Source: Clostridiales bacterium
Lineage (GTDB): Bacteria; Bacillota; Clostridia; Christensenellales; Aristaeellaceae
Length of the DNA: 64,000 nucleotides
Assembly (NCBI GenBank): GCA_004554085.1
Contig: SFNY01000024.1
Coordinates: forward strand, 27,428 to 91,427
Direction: 5' to 3'
The translations under genes and the position numbers were made by a program. Position 1 is the first letter of the stretch. Every line of letters starts with the position of its first letter. The notes beneath the pieces were generated by a model that did not search any database, had not been told where the DNA came from, and saw nothing but the letters and a program-made list of their open reading frames with translations. This document shows, piece after piece, positions 7,809 to 16,067 of this stretch.

Positions 7809-8864
7809 TTGGGTCTGAAATATACGCTGGCTGCGATGGACGGCATGAGCCACGCCGCGTTACGCAGCATTTGCTTTGAATACGGTGCGCAGGACGCGAC
7901 CACGGAGATGGTCTCGGCGATCGCCTATGCCCGGGCGCGAAGGAAGCGCCAGCCGATTCTGGACGCTCAGCTGATGCGCCGCCCGGAGGAGACGCGCCTT
8001 GCGGCGCAGATCATTGGCTGCGAGCCGGAGGTCATGGCCGCCGCTGCACGCAAGCTGGAGTCGATTCAGCGCTTTGATGTGATTGAGATCAACATGGGCT
8101 GTCCGGCGCGCACGGTGGTGGGCGGCGGCAGCGGCTCGGCAATCCTGCAAAATCCGCAGCTTGCGGGGGAGATTTTGCGGGCGGTGTGCGATGCGACGCG
8201 CCTGCCGGTGCGGCTGAAGCTGCGCCTTGGCTGGGACGAAGCGCACATCACTGCGCCGGAGATCGCCGCCATGGCCCAGGAGGCGGGATGTGCGGAGCTG
8301 ATCCTGCACGGACGCACGCGCAGCCAGATGTACCGCGGCAGCGTGGATCTGGACGCGATGAAGCGGGTGCGGGCAGCGGTGACGATTCCGCTGTACGCCA
8401 ACGGCGCGGTCACGAAGCCCGCCGATGCGGCAACCTTCGGCGAAAGGGTGGACGCGCAGGGCGTGTGCATCGGGCGCGCGGCGCTGAAGGCTCCCTGGAT
8501 CTTCGACGACATCCGCCGCATGGAGCGCGGCGATGCGCCGGTGCAGCGGGACGCGGCGGAGCGCGTGGACGTGCTGCTGCGGCTGGGCGCGCGCATGTGC
8601 GATCAGAAGCCGGAGCGCCTGGCCATGTGCGAAATTCGCAAGTTCTGCAGCTGGTATCTTGAGGGCCTGACCGGGGCAGGGGAGGTTTGCAGCCGGATCC
8701 ATCGCGTGGAGCAGCTGGACGAGCTGCGGCGGGTGCTGGAGAAGTACCTGAACGGCCTCATCGCCGCGAACGATGTGCAGCTGCACCCGGAGCTTCTGCC
8801 GGAGGTCACGCTGGACACGGTGGACGATGCCGCGCGGCGCTGCGGCTGCTCAGTCCTTCTTTGA
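7809..8864 (+). CDS. dus: tRNA-dihydrouridine synthase
   Basis: FMN-dependent enzyme that reduces uridines in the tRNA D-loop; 351 aa, a usual length. Key motifs are the start AAMDGMSHAALR, the catalytic Cys in EINMGCPA, the Lys in VRLKLRLGWD, HGRTRSQMYRG (FMN/uridine site) and IGRAAL. I prefer TTG 7809, preceded by GGAGAGGGG with a 9-bp gap and placing the conserved YTLAAMDG at the very N-terminus. ATGs at 7758 and 7770 are in frame but lack a good ribosome site and overlap the divergent smr start. The 3' end overlaps the convergent small membrane gene by 15 bp. Confidence 0.9.
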   Translation: MGLKYTLAAMDGMSHAALRSICFEYGAQDATTEMVSAIAYARARRKRQPILDAQLMRRPEETRLAAQIIGCEPEVMAAAARKLESIQRFDVIEINMGCPARTVVGGGSGSAILQNPQLAGEILRAVCDATRLPVRLKLRLGWDEAHITAPEIAAMAQEAGCAELILHGRTRSQMYRGSVDLDAMKRVRAAVTIPLYANGAVTKPADAATFGERVDAQGVCIGRAALKAPWIFDDIRRMERGDAPVQRDAAERVDVLLRLGARMCDQKPERLAMCEIRKFCSWYLEGLTGAGEVCSRIHRVEQLDELRRVLEKYLNGLIAANDVQLHPELLPEVTLDTVDDAARRCGCSVLL

Positions 8865-9098
8865 ATCGTCCGCGTCCTTGTCGGCCTTTTTCTTGCGCTT
8901 GAAGGCGGTGGAGGCGAAGAGGTCGGGCACCAGCTCGTCGGCCTTTTCGGGGTCGTTGTAGTCGTACTTTTCGCCGCGCTTTGCGCCAAAGAGGCGGGTC
9001 AGCGTCAGGCAGACGTAGAGGATGAGCATCACCAGGCCGATGACGGCGATGTACTGAATGGTCGGAGGGAGATCCGACAGGAGCGCTTTCAGGTCCAT
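8850..9098 (-). CDS. Small single-span membrane protein of unknown function
   Basis: An 82-aa protein with one clear transmembrane helix (about residues 15-36, IQYIAVIGLVMLILYVCLTL) and a highly charged, Lys/Asp-rich tail (KRKKKADKDADD). A perfect AAGGAGG ribosome site precedes ATG 9098, and a SigA promoter lies upstream, so I take it as a real gene despite no recognised family. The tail overlaps the convergent dus gene by 15 bp. The length and the cytosolic charged tail could suit a membrane anchor or accessory subunit. Confidence 0.7.
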   Translation of the reverse strand: MDLKALLSDLPPTIQYIAVIGLVMLILYVCLTLTRLFGAKRGEKYDYNDPEKADELVPDLFASTAFKRKKKADKDADDSKKD

Positions 9099-9149
9099 AT
9101 TTGTCCTCCTTGGAAGCTCGGATGGATGTTGGAATATCGATCTCCATCC

Positions 9150-9178
9150 ATTATACCGAAAAAGTGAAAAAAATACAA
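9150..9178 (-). promoter_or_regulatory. SigA promoter of the small membrane protein
   Basis: Minus-strand TTGTAT (9173-9178), a 17-bp spacer and TATAAT (9150-9155), about 50 bp upstream of the ATG. Confidence 0.7.
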
Positions 9179-9325
9179 TAAATCCGCCCCGGAAAGCGTG
9201 TTTTCCGGGAGACAAATGCGGTTCGTTTGTTGTATAATGGAGTCGGAGCTGGAAAAAGGGCTATCCGTATCCGCTTACATGCAGACAATCATGCGGCGCA
9301 TGCCGCTTTTTAGGAGGTAAAACCA

Positions 9326-9769
9326 ATGCTGAAAGGTATTCCGAAGATTCTGTCCCCCGAGCTGCTGAAGGTGCTGTGCGAGATGGGCCATGGCGATGAG
9401 ATCACCATCGGCGACGGCAACTTCCCGGGCCACACCAACGCGAAGGTTGAGATCCGCATGGACGGCCACGGCGTTCCGGAGATCCTGGACGCCATCCTGC
9501 AGGTCATGCCGCTGGACGTCTACGTGGACACCCCGGTGATGCTGATGGAAAAGGTGCCCGGCGACACCGTCGAGACCCCCATTTGGGACACCTACAAGGA
9601 GATCGTCGCCAAGTACGATCCCCGCGGCGAGAAGTGCTTCGGCAGCATCGAGCGCGGCGCGTTCTACGATCGCACCCGCGAGAAGTCCTGCGCGGTGATC
9701 ATGTCCGGCGAATCCGCGCTGTACGCGAACATCATCCTGAAGAAGGGCGTCGTGGTTGACGCGAAGTGA
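9326..9769 (+). CDS. RbsD/FucU-family sugar mutarotase
   Basis: A 147-aa protein of the RbsD/FucU fold, which interconverts sugar anomers (fucose or ribose) in the cytoplasm. Recognisable features are the N-terminal LKGIPKILSPELLKVLCEMGHGDEI, with the conserved His of GHGDE, the GNFPGHTNA loop and the C-terminal ESALYANIILKKGVV. The GNFPG and FGSIERGAFY regions favour FucU over RbsD. AGGAGG precedes the ATG and TATAAT is at 9233-9238 with a weak -35. It stands alone between terminators, with no sugar transporter or kinase beside it; the nearby LysR gene reads convergently. Confidence 0.85.
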   Translation: MLKGIPKILSPELLKVLCEMGHGDEITIGDGNFPGHTNAKVEIRMDGHGVPEILDAILQVMPLDVYVDTPVMLMEKVPGDTVETPIWDTYKEIVAKYDPRGEKCFGSIERGAFYDRTREKSCAVIMSGESALYANIILKKGVVVDAK

Positions 9770-9781
9770 CGCTCCCCGGAT

Positions 9782-9821
9782 GCAAAAAACCTGCGAATCA
9801 TCTGATCCGCAGGTTTTTTGC
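9782..9821. terminator. Bidirectional terminator between the mutarotase and LysR genes
   Basis: A perfect 14-bp stem (GCAAAAAACCTGCG / CGCAGGTTTTTTGC) with a 12-nt loop. It carries six T residues on either strand and sits between convergent genes. Confidence 0.9.
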
Positions 9822-9822
9822 G

Positions 9823-10722
9823 TCAGTTCGCATCCGCACTGTTGGCGGCGAGGATGAAATCCCGGAATTCGCTCTGCACGGGGGAGAGATACTTCTTCTT
9901 GCTGACGAAGTAGAGGTGGTGGGGCATGGTTCCCTCCAGCGGGAAGGCGAGCAGCTTGCCCTCGGCGATGAACTCGCCCACGGCGACCTCGGAGAGCACG
10001 GAGATGCCCACGCCCTCGCTCACCAGCTGCTTGATCGTCTCGGTGTCGTCGATGGCGGCGGCAACGTCCAGCTTCACGTCCGGAACGTTCTGCTTGATCC
10101 AGCGCAGGAACTCCTGCTGCAGCGTGGAGGTGCTGCTGCGGGTGATGACACGCTCGCTGCCGAACAGCTCCTTGGGGAAGGGCTGGCCCTGGAGCGCGCG
10201 GAAGCGCTCCGCATTGGGCGTGATGACCACCAGGCTGGAGGAGCTGTAGTGCTTCACGGCATAGTCCGAATCCATGATCTTCATATTGCAGAAGGCGAAC
10301 TGGAAGCCGCCGGAGCGCAGCTTGTTGGGAATCTCCGAATTGTAGCACACGGTGATATTGAAGTTGACCTCCGGGTACGCGCGCTCAAACTCCACGATGC
10401 GCTTGGCCAGGTAGTAGCGGCTGGTGTAGGGCGTGGCGACGATGTTGATGGCGTTCTCGTTCTGATCCGCGCGGGTCAGCGCAAACAGGCTGTCGCGGTT
10501 CAGCTTCAGCATTTGCCGGGCGTAGGTGTAGTAGGTCTGACCGTCGGCGCTCAGCTCCATGCTGCGCGTGGTGCGGTTCAGCAGCCGCGTGCCCAGCTCG
10601 GCCTCCAGGTTGCGGACGTGAATGGTCACCATGGACTGGGAGATTTGCAGGCGCTCTGCGGCGTTGGAGAAGCTGCCCTCGTCGACCACGGCCACAAACG
10701 ATTCCAGTTGCTTAAAATCCAT
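9823..10722 (-). CDS. LysR-family transcriptional regulator
   Basis: A 299-aa regulator with a typical N-terminal winged helix-turn-helix (MDFKQLESFVAVVDEGSFS, then AAERLQISQSMVTIHVRNLE) and a two-lobed LysR effector domain (periplasmic-binding fold) from about residue 90, including VVITPNAERFRAL and SEGVGISVLSEVAV. The effector is unknown. Oddly, there is no divergent target gene directly beside it in the classic LysR arrangement: upstream lies the zinc-ribbon gene pair, about 190 bp away and divergent, which makes that pair the best local candidate target. Confidence 0.9.
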   Translation of the reverse strand: MDFKQLESFVAVVDEGSFSNAAERLQISQSMVTIHVRNLEAELGTRLLNRTTRSMELSADGQTYYTYARQMLKLNRDSLFALTRADQNENAINIVATPYTSRYYLAKRIVEFERAYPEVNFNITVCYNSEIPNKLRSGGFQFAFCNMKIMDSDYAVKHYSSSSLVVITPNAERFRALQGQPFPKELFGSERVITRSSTSTLQQEFLRWIKQNVPDVKLDVAAAIDDTETIKQLVSEGVGISVLSEVAVGEFIAEGKLLAFPLEGTMPHHLYFVSKKKYLSPVQSEFRDFILAANSADAN

Positions 10723-10761
10723 AGCTGCATTCCCCCGAAATTATATTGAAGAACACAATCA

Positions 10762-10790
10762 ATTATACACAAAATATTACAGTTTGTCAA
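10762..10790 (-). promoter_or_regulatory. SigA promoter of the LysR gene
   Basis: Minus-strand TTGACA (10785-10790), a 17-bp spacer and TATAAT (10762-10767), in an AT-rich intergenic stretch about 40 bp from the start. Confidence 0.8.
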
Positions 10791-10848
10791 TTAAATTGCG
10801 GCGCAGAATCTGTGTGGGCGACTTGTGAGGTTCATGTATGGATTTGCG

Positions 10849-10877
10849 TTGACCGAAGGAACAAATTGTGTTAGAAT
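10849..10877 (+). promoter_or_regulatory. SigA promoter of the secreted zinc-ribbon operon
   Basis: TTGACC (10849-10854), a 17-bp spacer and TAGAAT (10872-10877), 32 bp upstream of the ATG. It diverges from the LysR promoter. Confidence 0.75.
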
Positions 10878-10909
10878 CAAAAAAAGAAGTAAACTGGGGG
10901 GGGAATGGT

Positions 10910-12517
10910 ATGAAGCGACGCATGCTGCGAGGGATCGCATGGCTTCTGTGCGCCCTGATCGCTGTTCTGCCAGTTATGGCGACGGCTCAGGAGGTTCAGG
11001 CTTCGTGGATCTGCGAAAATTGCAAGTACGAGAATCTGTACATGGGCAGATTCTGCGAGGAGTGCGGCGCTGCACGGCCGACGGGTGAATGGACCTGCGC
11101 GGTGTGCGGAAGGGTCAACGACCGCAATTTCTGCGAGGACTGCGGCGCGGGCCGGGATGCAGTCGGCGCGATGCCCACGCTTGCACCGACCTCCACACCC
11201 GCATCGGCACCTGTGATGAAGAGCGACGTGCCCAGGGAATCCGACGACAGCCTGCATCTGAAGGTTTTCGGAACGTCCATGGAGCGGCGCAACATTCGCA
11301 GCATCGTTCTGCTCTCCAGCCTGGAGGATGCGCCGGAAGGCGCGATCGACGTCTCCAGGGCGGGCGACCGCAGCGTTCTGCTGTGGTTCGTGAGCGACGG
11401 AGGCGACATGTCCGACATGTTCCTGGGCGCAAACGGAAAAATCGCCGCGCCGGAAGACTGCGGAGGATTGTTCTCCTATTACATAAACTGTGAGGAGATC
11501 CATCTGAACGACTGTCTGGATACCTCGGCGACCACGAGCATGGGCGAAATGTTCAGCTGCTGCTGGGATTTGAAGGTGCTGGACGGCATCTCCTTCGATA
11601 CCTCCCGGGTTGCGGACATGAACTTCATGTTCTCCCATTTATCGGAGCTGGAGGAGCTGGATCTGTCCAGCTTCGATACCTCGGCGACGCTGGATTTCGG
11701 AGGTATGTTCACCGGCTGCAAAAGTCTGAGGAAACTGGACATCAGCTCCTTTGAGCTGCGGAGCGACGCATACGCCTTCATCATGTTTGATGACTGCGAT
11801 TCTCTGCCGGCCTCGGCCTATGCGCACATCGCGGATCATCTGAAAACGCCTGCGCCGACCCCGAAGCCGACCCTGAAGCCGACTGCGACGCCCTATGTGT
11901 ACTATCCCGAGCTCTCCCGGGGCAGCCAAGGCTCCGCGGTGCTTGAGCTGCAGGAGCAGCTGATCTGCTTGGGTTACCTCGCCGCAGGCGAAGCGGACGG
12001 CTCCTATGGGCGCAGAACTGCCGAGGCGGTGCATCGCTTCAAGCAGAACAACGGCCTCTCAGATTATGGCAGCCACTATGCGACGGAGTGCGTGGCCACA
12101 AGCGAGATGCAGAACAGGCTGTACAGCGGTGCGGCCATGTTCAATGCGGAGCCGGACTTCCCCCTGACCTTTCCGTCCGGCAGCTACGCTGAGTGGTACA
12201 AGGAGAGCGGCAACAAGCTGAAGATCCATTTCCAGGTGACAAACATCTCCACCTGGCGAACCGTGACGGCGTTCAAGGTTCAGGCCTACGCCACGGATGT
12301 GTGGGGATGCGAGATCTACGGGGACAGCGTGTATTATGAGACGACCAAGCGCAGCATCGCGCCCAGCGACTATGGCTGGTCTGCCTACCTGTATCTGCCG
12401 GATCGCGATGAGATCGACAAGGTCTACGCCCGCATCAGCGAGGTGAAATTCAGCGATGGCACGGTGCTGACGAACACGGACTACGAATACAGCGAATGGA
12501 CGATCACGTACAATTGA
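10910..12517 (+). CDS. Secreted multidomain protein: double zinc ribbon, BspA-like repeats, peptidoglycan-binding domain
   Basis: A 535-aa exported protein. In order: a signal peptide (about 1-28, ending VMATAQ); two Cys4 zinc ribbons (CENC...CEEC and CAVC...CEDC, about 33-82); a Thr/Pro linker; a DUF285-type BspA repeat region with the repeated MF-x-x-C...LxxLDxSSFDTS pattern (about 190-300); a Pro/Thr linker (PTPKPTLKPTATP); a PG_binding_1 domain (SRGSQGSAVLELQEQL...YGRRTAEAVHRFKQ, about 328-380); and a C-terminal domain I do not recognise. The start is ATG 10910 behind a run of eight G's; an upstream TTG-type extension lies before this site. It is 16 bp upstream of a second secreted zinc-ribbon gene. 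The architecture implies cell-wall attachment. Confidence 0.8.
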   Translation: MKRRMLRGIAWLLCALIAVLPVMATAQEVQASWICENCKYENLYMGRFCEECGAARPTGEWTCAVCGRVNDRNFCEDCGAGRDAVGAMPTLAPTSTPASAPVMKSDVPRESDDSLHLKVFGTSMERRNIRSIVLLSSLEDAPEGAIDVSRAGDRSVLLWFVSDGGDMSDMFLGANGKIAAPEDCGGLFSYYINCEEIHLNDCLDTSATTSMGEMFSCCWDLKVLDGISFDTSRVADMNFMFSHLSELEELDLSSFDTSATLDFGGMFTGCKSLRKLDISSFELRSDAYAFIMFDDCDSLPASAYAHIADHLKTPAPTPKPTLKPTATPYVYYPELSRGSQGSAVLELQEQLICLGYLAAGEADGSYGRRTAEAVHRFKQNNGLSDYGSHYATECVATSEMQNRLYSGAAMFNAEPDFPLTFPSGSYAEWYKESGNKLKIHFQVTNISTWRTVTAFKVQAYATDVWGCEIYGDSVYYETTKRSIAPSDYGWSAYLYLPDRDEIDKVYARISEVKFSDGTVLTNTDYEYSEWTITYN

Positions 12518-12533
12518 GGAGAGGAGAAGGGCG

Positions 12534-13346
12534 ATGAAAAGGACACTCGCATTTGCGCTGAGTCTGGCGCTCGCAGTCATGGGCCTTTCATGCGCTGCGC
12601 TCGCGGAAGCGGAGTGGAGCTGCCCGGGCTGCGGCACGGAGCATCTCACGGGCAAGTTCTGTCCGGAGTGCGGAAGCGCCCGCCCTGCGGAGGACTGGAT
12701 CTGCCCGAACTGCGGAAGGACAAACCAGAGGCAGTATTGCCCGGACTGCGGAACGAGCCGCGATGCGACGCAGCCGCAGGATTCATTGACGCAGGCTGAC
12801 ACGGCACAGCGGGACGCGGCGGTGGAGGCGCCGGAGGATATGCAGGAGTCTGCCGTTGCCCTGCCAGAGATCGACGCTCTGATGGTTCCCGAACGGGTGA
12901 TCGATCTGATGAATGCCTGCATTGCAATGGCCTGTGAACAGGTTGCGACGGATATGTCCCTGGATATGATGCAGCTCGTGGATGCGTGCGGGCTCTTTGA
13001 AACGGAGATCACCCCGCAGTTCATCTCCTACGGCAACCGGGCGTGGGACATCGAGCTGTACTTCTATTACCCCGGAGAGGATGCGCCCGATCCCCAGATG
13101 GAGGCGGCGCACTGGTGCATGGAGGTGCGGGGGTCGGATGGGATCTCCGACGTGCTGCGCTCCATCGCATTCTCCGCCACGCTCGCCGCGCTGATGCAGG
13201 TGGATCCCGACATGGACGGCGAGGCTGCGGTTGAACTGCTGACGCGGAGGGAGCATGAAAGCCAGTATCATGGAAACGGCTATCTGCTCACCTATCTGGT
13301 TCTGGAGGACGGCGACGATACGCAGGTAATGGTACAGAGAACATAG
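12534..13346 (+). CDS. Secreted zinc-ribbon protein of unknown function
   Basis: A 270-aa protein with a signal peptide (to about residue 23, CAALAEA) followed at once by two Cys4 ribbons (CPGC...CPEC and CPNC...CPDC) very like those of the upstream gene. A linker rich in Gln, Asp and Ala leads to a mostly acidic C-terminal domain of about 150 residues that I cannot place; it contains FISYGNRAWDIELYFYYPG and ends in LLTYLVLEDGDDTQVMVQR. The ribosome site is AGGAGAAGGG. It is co-transcribed with the upstream gene and probably works with it at the cell surface. A paralogous N-terminal module joined to unrelated C-terminal domains suggests domain shuffling. Confidence 0.75.
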   Translation: MKRTLAFALSLALAVMGLSCAALAEAEWSCPGCGTEHLTGKFCPECGSARPAEDWICPNCGRTNQRQYCPDCGTSRDATQPQDSLTQADTAQRDAAVEAPEDMQESAVALPEIDALMVPERVIDLMNACIAMACEQVATDMSLDMMQLVDACGLFETEITPQFISYGNRAWDIELYFYYPGEDAPDPQMEAAHWCMEVRGSDGISDVLRSIAFSATLAALMQVDPDMDGEAAVELLTRREHESQYHGNGYLLTYLVLEDGDDTQVMVQRT

Positions 13347-13385
13347 GCGCGCTGGCCGTTTCAGCTGCGCGCAAGGCAGCAAAAA

Positions 13386-13411
13386 ACCGACGGGGCATGT
13401 GCCTCGCCGGT
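13386..13411 (-). terminator. Terminator of the DUF3786-RACo transcript
   Basis: On the minus strand an 11-bp stem with one G-T pair and one mismatch (ACCGGCGAGGC / GCCCCGTCGGT) runs into TTTTTT just past the DUF3786 stop codon. Confidence 0.75.
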
Positions 13412-13420
13412 TCATCTGAT

Positions 13421-14059
13421 TTACATTCTGCGCTTGAGCTCCGTGATGACCAGATCGCCCGTCACCGTACGGTCCTCCGCAGAGAAGGCCTGGGGGAAGT
13501 TGTCGGAGAAGAGGATCTGGGCGTTCGGCGGGAACTCGTCGTCGCCCTCCCATACGATCAGCCGCACCTCGTAGCCCGGCATCACCTCGATCTGGTAGGA
13601 CGCGTCGCCGTACTTCGTCGGGATCGCGGGGATCTGCTCCGCTGCCCTGCGGAATGCGTCCAGGCGCGTGCCGAAGGTGAAGGCGGCGCGCTTGAGGCAG
13701 CGTCCGGTGAAGGGGGTGAGGTACACGTCGCCCCATGGCATCTCCCGGTAGGTCAGGAACGTGCCGCTGCCCTTGGACGCGCAGCCCTCCAGCAGGAAGC
13801 GGATCAGGAAGATCTGCGCCGGGATGCTCCTCAGCGCCAGCGCGCCTTCGTGGTCGCACGCGATGCCAAACTCCGGCCATTGGATGCGGTAATCCTCGTA
13901 GAGCAGGCGCATCTGGAAACAGCCCGTTGCCGGATCGAAGGCCGCGCCGGTGCGGCTTGCAGCCTCCTCCGGGTCGAGCTTTGCAAACAGCTCCACGTAG
14001 TGCTCGAAGGGCACCATTTCCTTGTTGTTCTCGATGACGCGCTTTTCGCTTTCAGCCAT
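13421..14059 (-). CDS. DUF3786-family protein
   Basis: A 212-aa soluble protein matching what I know of DUF3786, a family seen near Fe-S and corrinoid genes of anaerobes. Visible stretches include ALRSIPAQIFLIRFLLEG, FLTYREMPWGDVY and PFTGRCLKRAAFTFG. I start at ATG 14059, 9 bases after GGAG; the TTG at 14065 directly follows the upstream stop and is less likely. It lies 6 bp downstream of the RACo-like gene, so it is co-translated and probably shares a role in corrinoid or C1 metabolism. No catalytic motif is apparent. Confidence 0.7.
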   Translation of the reverse strand: MAESEKRVIENNKEMVPFEHYVELFAKLDPEEAASRTGAAFDPATGCFQMRLLYEDYRIQWPEFGIACDHEGALALRSIPAQIFLIRFLLEGCASKGSGTFLTYREMPWGDVYLTPFTGRCLKRAAFTFGTRLDAFRRAAEQIPAIPTKYGDASYQIEVMPGYEVRLIVWEGDDEFPPNAQILFSDNFPQAFSAEDRTVTGDLVITELKRRM

Positions 14060-14065
14060 GTGCAA

Positions 14066-15997
14066 TCACTCCATCTCCGCGCAGCTGGGGAAGAGCTCGG
14101 CGTTGGTGTGGGGCAGGAAGCAGGCGGCCATGAACTCGTCCATGTAGCCGGGCGTGGTGCTCAGCTCCACGTAGGTCATGCTCTGGGCCAGCTCCTCCAC
14201 CTTGTCCCGAGCCTGATCGGACATCACCATGGCGTATGCGCCGTTCAGCGAGGAATTGCCGATGTAGCTGAAGCGGTCCAGCTCGATGTCCGGGAACATG
14301 CCGATGCGCACGCTGTTGCGCATGTTGATGCCGCTGCCGATGCCACCGGCGACGTACATGTGCTCCACGCAGGACACGTCCATGTCCAGCGATTTGAGCA
14401 GCGTGCAGATGGCGGAGAAGATCGCGCCCTTTGCGCGGATGAAGTTGTCGATGTCCACGGTGTTGATGGTCACGTTGCGGCCGGTCTCAGACTCGTCGGC
14501 GAAGGCCAGCACGTAGCAGTCGAAGCCGTTTGCATCCTGGGACACGCGGCGGCCCTCGCGGACGAACTGTCCCTTGGCGGAGATGATGCCGCAGCGGAAC
14601 AGCTCGGCGATCACGTCGATGATGCCGGAGCCGCACAGGCCGATGGGCTTCTGACCAGCTTCGCCGATGATGGAGAAGCTCGGCTCCATGGTCTCGCGGT
14701 CGATGGTGCAGGCCTCGATGGCGCCGTCGGTGGCGCGCATGCCGCAGGAGATGTCGCCGCCCTCAAAGGCGGGGCCCGCGGAGCAGGCGCAGCTCATCAA
14801 AAAGTCCCGGTTGCCGAACACGATCTCGCCGTTGGTGCCCAGGTCGATGAACAGGGACAGCTCGTCGGTGTTCCAGATCATGCTCATCAGCGTGCCCGCA
14901 GTGATGTCGCCGCCCACGTAGGAGCCGATGTTCGGCGCGAGGATCACCCCGGCCTCGCTGTTGGCGGGCAGGCGCACGTCCCGGGCCTTCAGATCATTCC
15001 AGCGGAAGAAGGCGGGGATGTAGGGCTCCGTGCGCACCGGATCCGCATCCGTACCCACGAAGAGGTGGTTCATGGTGGTGTTTGCGGCCACGCAGATGGA
15101 CAGCACGCGCTCCTCGGAGATGTTCGCGTCCTGATACATGGCGCGCAGCAGCGGCTGCAGCGTCTCCTTGACAATGGCGTCCTGCAGGCGCTTCTTTCCG
15201 CCGGGGCGGCTGGACTCGATGATGCGGTTGATCACGTCCGCGCCGTAGCGAATCTGGCCGTTGCCCGCAGAGCCCTTCGCCAGCAGCTTGCCGGTCGCAA
15301 GGTCGGTGAGCACTGCGGTGACGGTGGTGGTGCCGATATCGATGGCCACGCCGCACATGGGAGTCGCATCGTCGGGGGCGGACACGGTCATGAGCTGGAA
15401 GCGGTCGCCGTCACGCTTGCCGCAGCAGCGCACGCGGAAGCTGTTCTCGCGCAGCGTGGAGGGCAGGTGCACCAGCACGCTGTGGGGGATGGACACGAAC
15501 TCCACCTCCAGCTCCGCCATCAGCGCGCGCTCCAGGCGCTCGTTGTCGGGCATGGTGTCGTCCAGCGTGGGTTCATCCATGGCGATCACGGCGCTGACGA
15601 AGTCGTTGGTAAAGCTGATTCCGGCCTCGCGGACGCTCTCCTCAGCTGCGTTGAAGATGCGCACCTCCTCGCCGGTGCTCAGATCGGCGGTCTTCATTCG
15701 GGATTTGTAGGCGGAGGCGATGTCGGGAACCTCCACGACCACGTCGGAGACGACGCGGCTGTTGCAGGACAGCCGCCAGCCAGCGGCGTAGTCCTCCTCA
15801 GAGATGTGGCGGGTGCGGGGGGAATCCAGCTCGCCCTCGACGAGGCGCACCTTGCACTTGCCGCAGGAGCCGTTGCCGGAGCAGGGCGCGTCGATGGCGA
15901 CGTTGGCCTTGCGCGCGACCTCGAGCAGGTTTTCATTTTCGGCGGCGAAGATATTACGGTCCTCGCCCTTTTCAAAACGGAAGCTTACCTGAAACAT
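14066..15997 (-). CDS. RACo-like corrinoid-protein activator (2Fe-2S plus ASKHA/DUF4445 domains)
   Basis: A 643-aa cytoplasmic reductive activator of corrinoid proteins, which uses ATP and a 2Fe-2S cluster to return inactive Co(II) corrinoid to Co(I) (the RACo/AcsV and RamA class). The N-terminal ferredoxin domain has the Cys set in APCSGNGSCGKCKVRL and LSCNS (residues about 38-78). A linker and middle domain lead to the ASKHA-type ATPase from about residue 213 (GVAIDIGTTTVTAVL), with FIDLGTNGEIVFG and GGIGSGINMRNSV further on. Length and order match RACo. A SigA-like promoter and AAAGGAG lie upstream. The acsB gene 3 kb away on the same strand is the natural partner pathway. Confidence 0.85.
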   Translation of the reverse strand: MFQVSFRFEKGEDRNIFAAENENLLEVARKANVAIDAPCSGNGSCGKCKVRLVEGELDSPRTRHISEEDYAAGWRLSCNSRVVSDVVVEVPDIASAYKSRMKTADLSTGEEVRIFNAAEESVREAGISFTNDFVSAVIAMDEPTLDDTMPDNERLERALMAELEVEFVSIPHSVLVHLPSTLRENSFRVRCCGKRDGDRFQLMTVSAPDDATPMCGVAIDIGTTTVTAVLTDLATGKLLAKGSAGNGQIRYGADVINRIIESSRPGGKKRLQDAIVKETLQPLLRAMYQDANISEERVLSICVAANTTMNHLFVGTDADPVRTEPYIPAFFRWNDLKARDVRLPANSEAGVILAPNIGSYVGGDITAGTLMSMIWNTDELSLFIDLGTNGEIVFGNRDFLMSCACSAGPAFEGGDISCGMRATDGAIEACTIDRETMEPSFSIIGEAGQKPIGLCGSGIIDVIAELFRCGIISAKGQFVREGRRVSQDANGFDCYVLAFADESETGRNVTINTVDIDNFIRAKGAIFSAICTLLKSLDMDVSCVEHMYVAGGIGSGINMRNSVRIGMFPDIELDRFSYIGNSSLNGAYAMVMSDQARDKVEELAQSMTYVELSTTPGYMDEFMAACFLPHTNAELFPSCAEME

Positions 15998-16015
15998 GTG
16001 TACACTCCTTTGTTG

Positions 16016-16044
16016 CTATACCTTTGCCTCTATCTTACTACAAA
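16016..16044 (-). promoter_or_regulatory. Promoter of the RACo-DUF3786 operon
   Basis: Minus-strand TTGTAG (16039-16044), a 17-bp spacer and TATAGC (16016-16021), 19 bp upstream of the start codon. Confidence 0.55.
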
Positions 16045-16067
16045 TCGATGGAACTGGCAAGGGCGTT

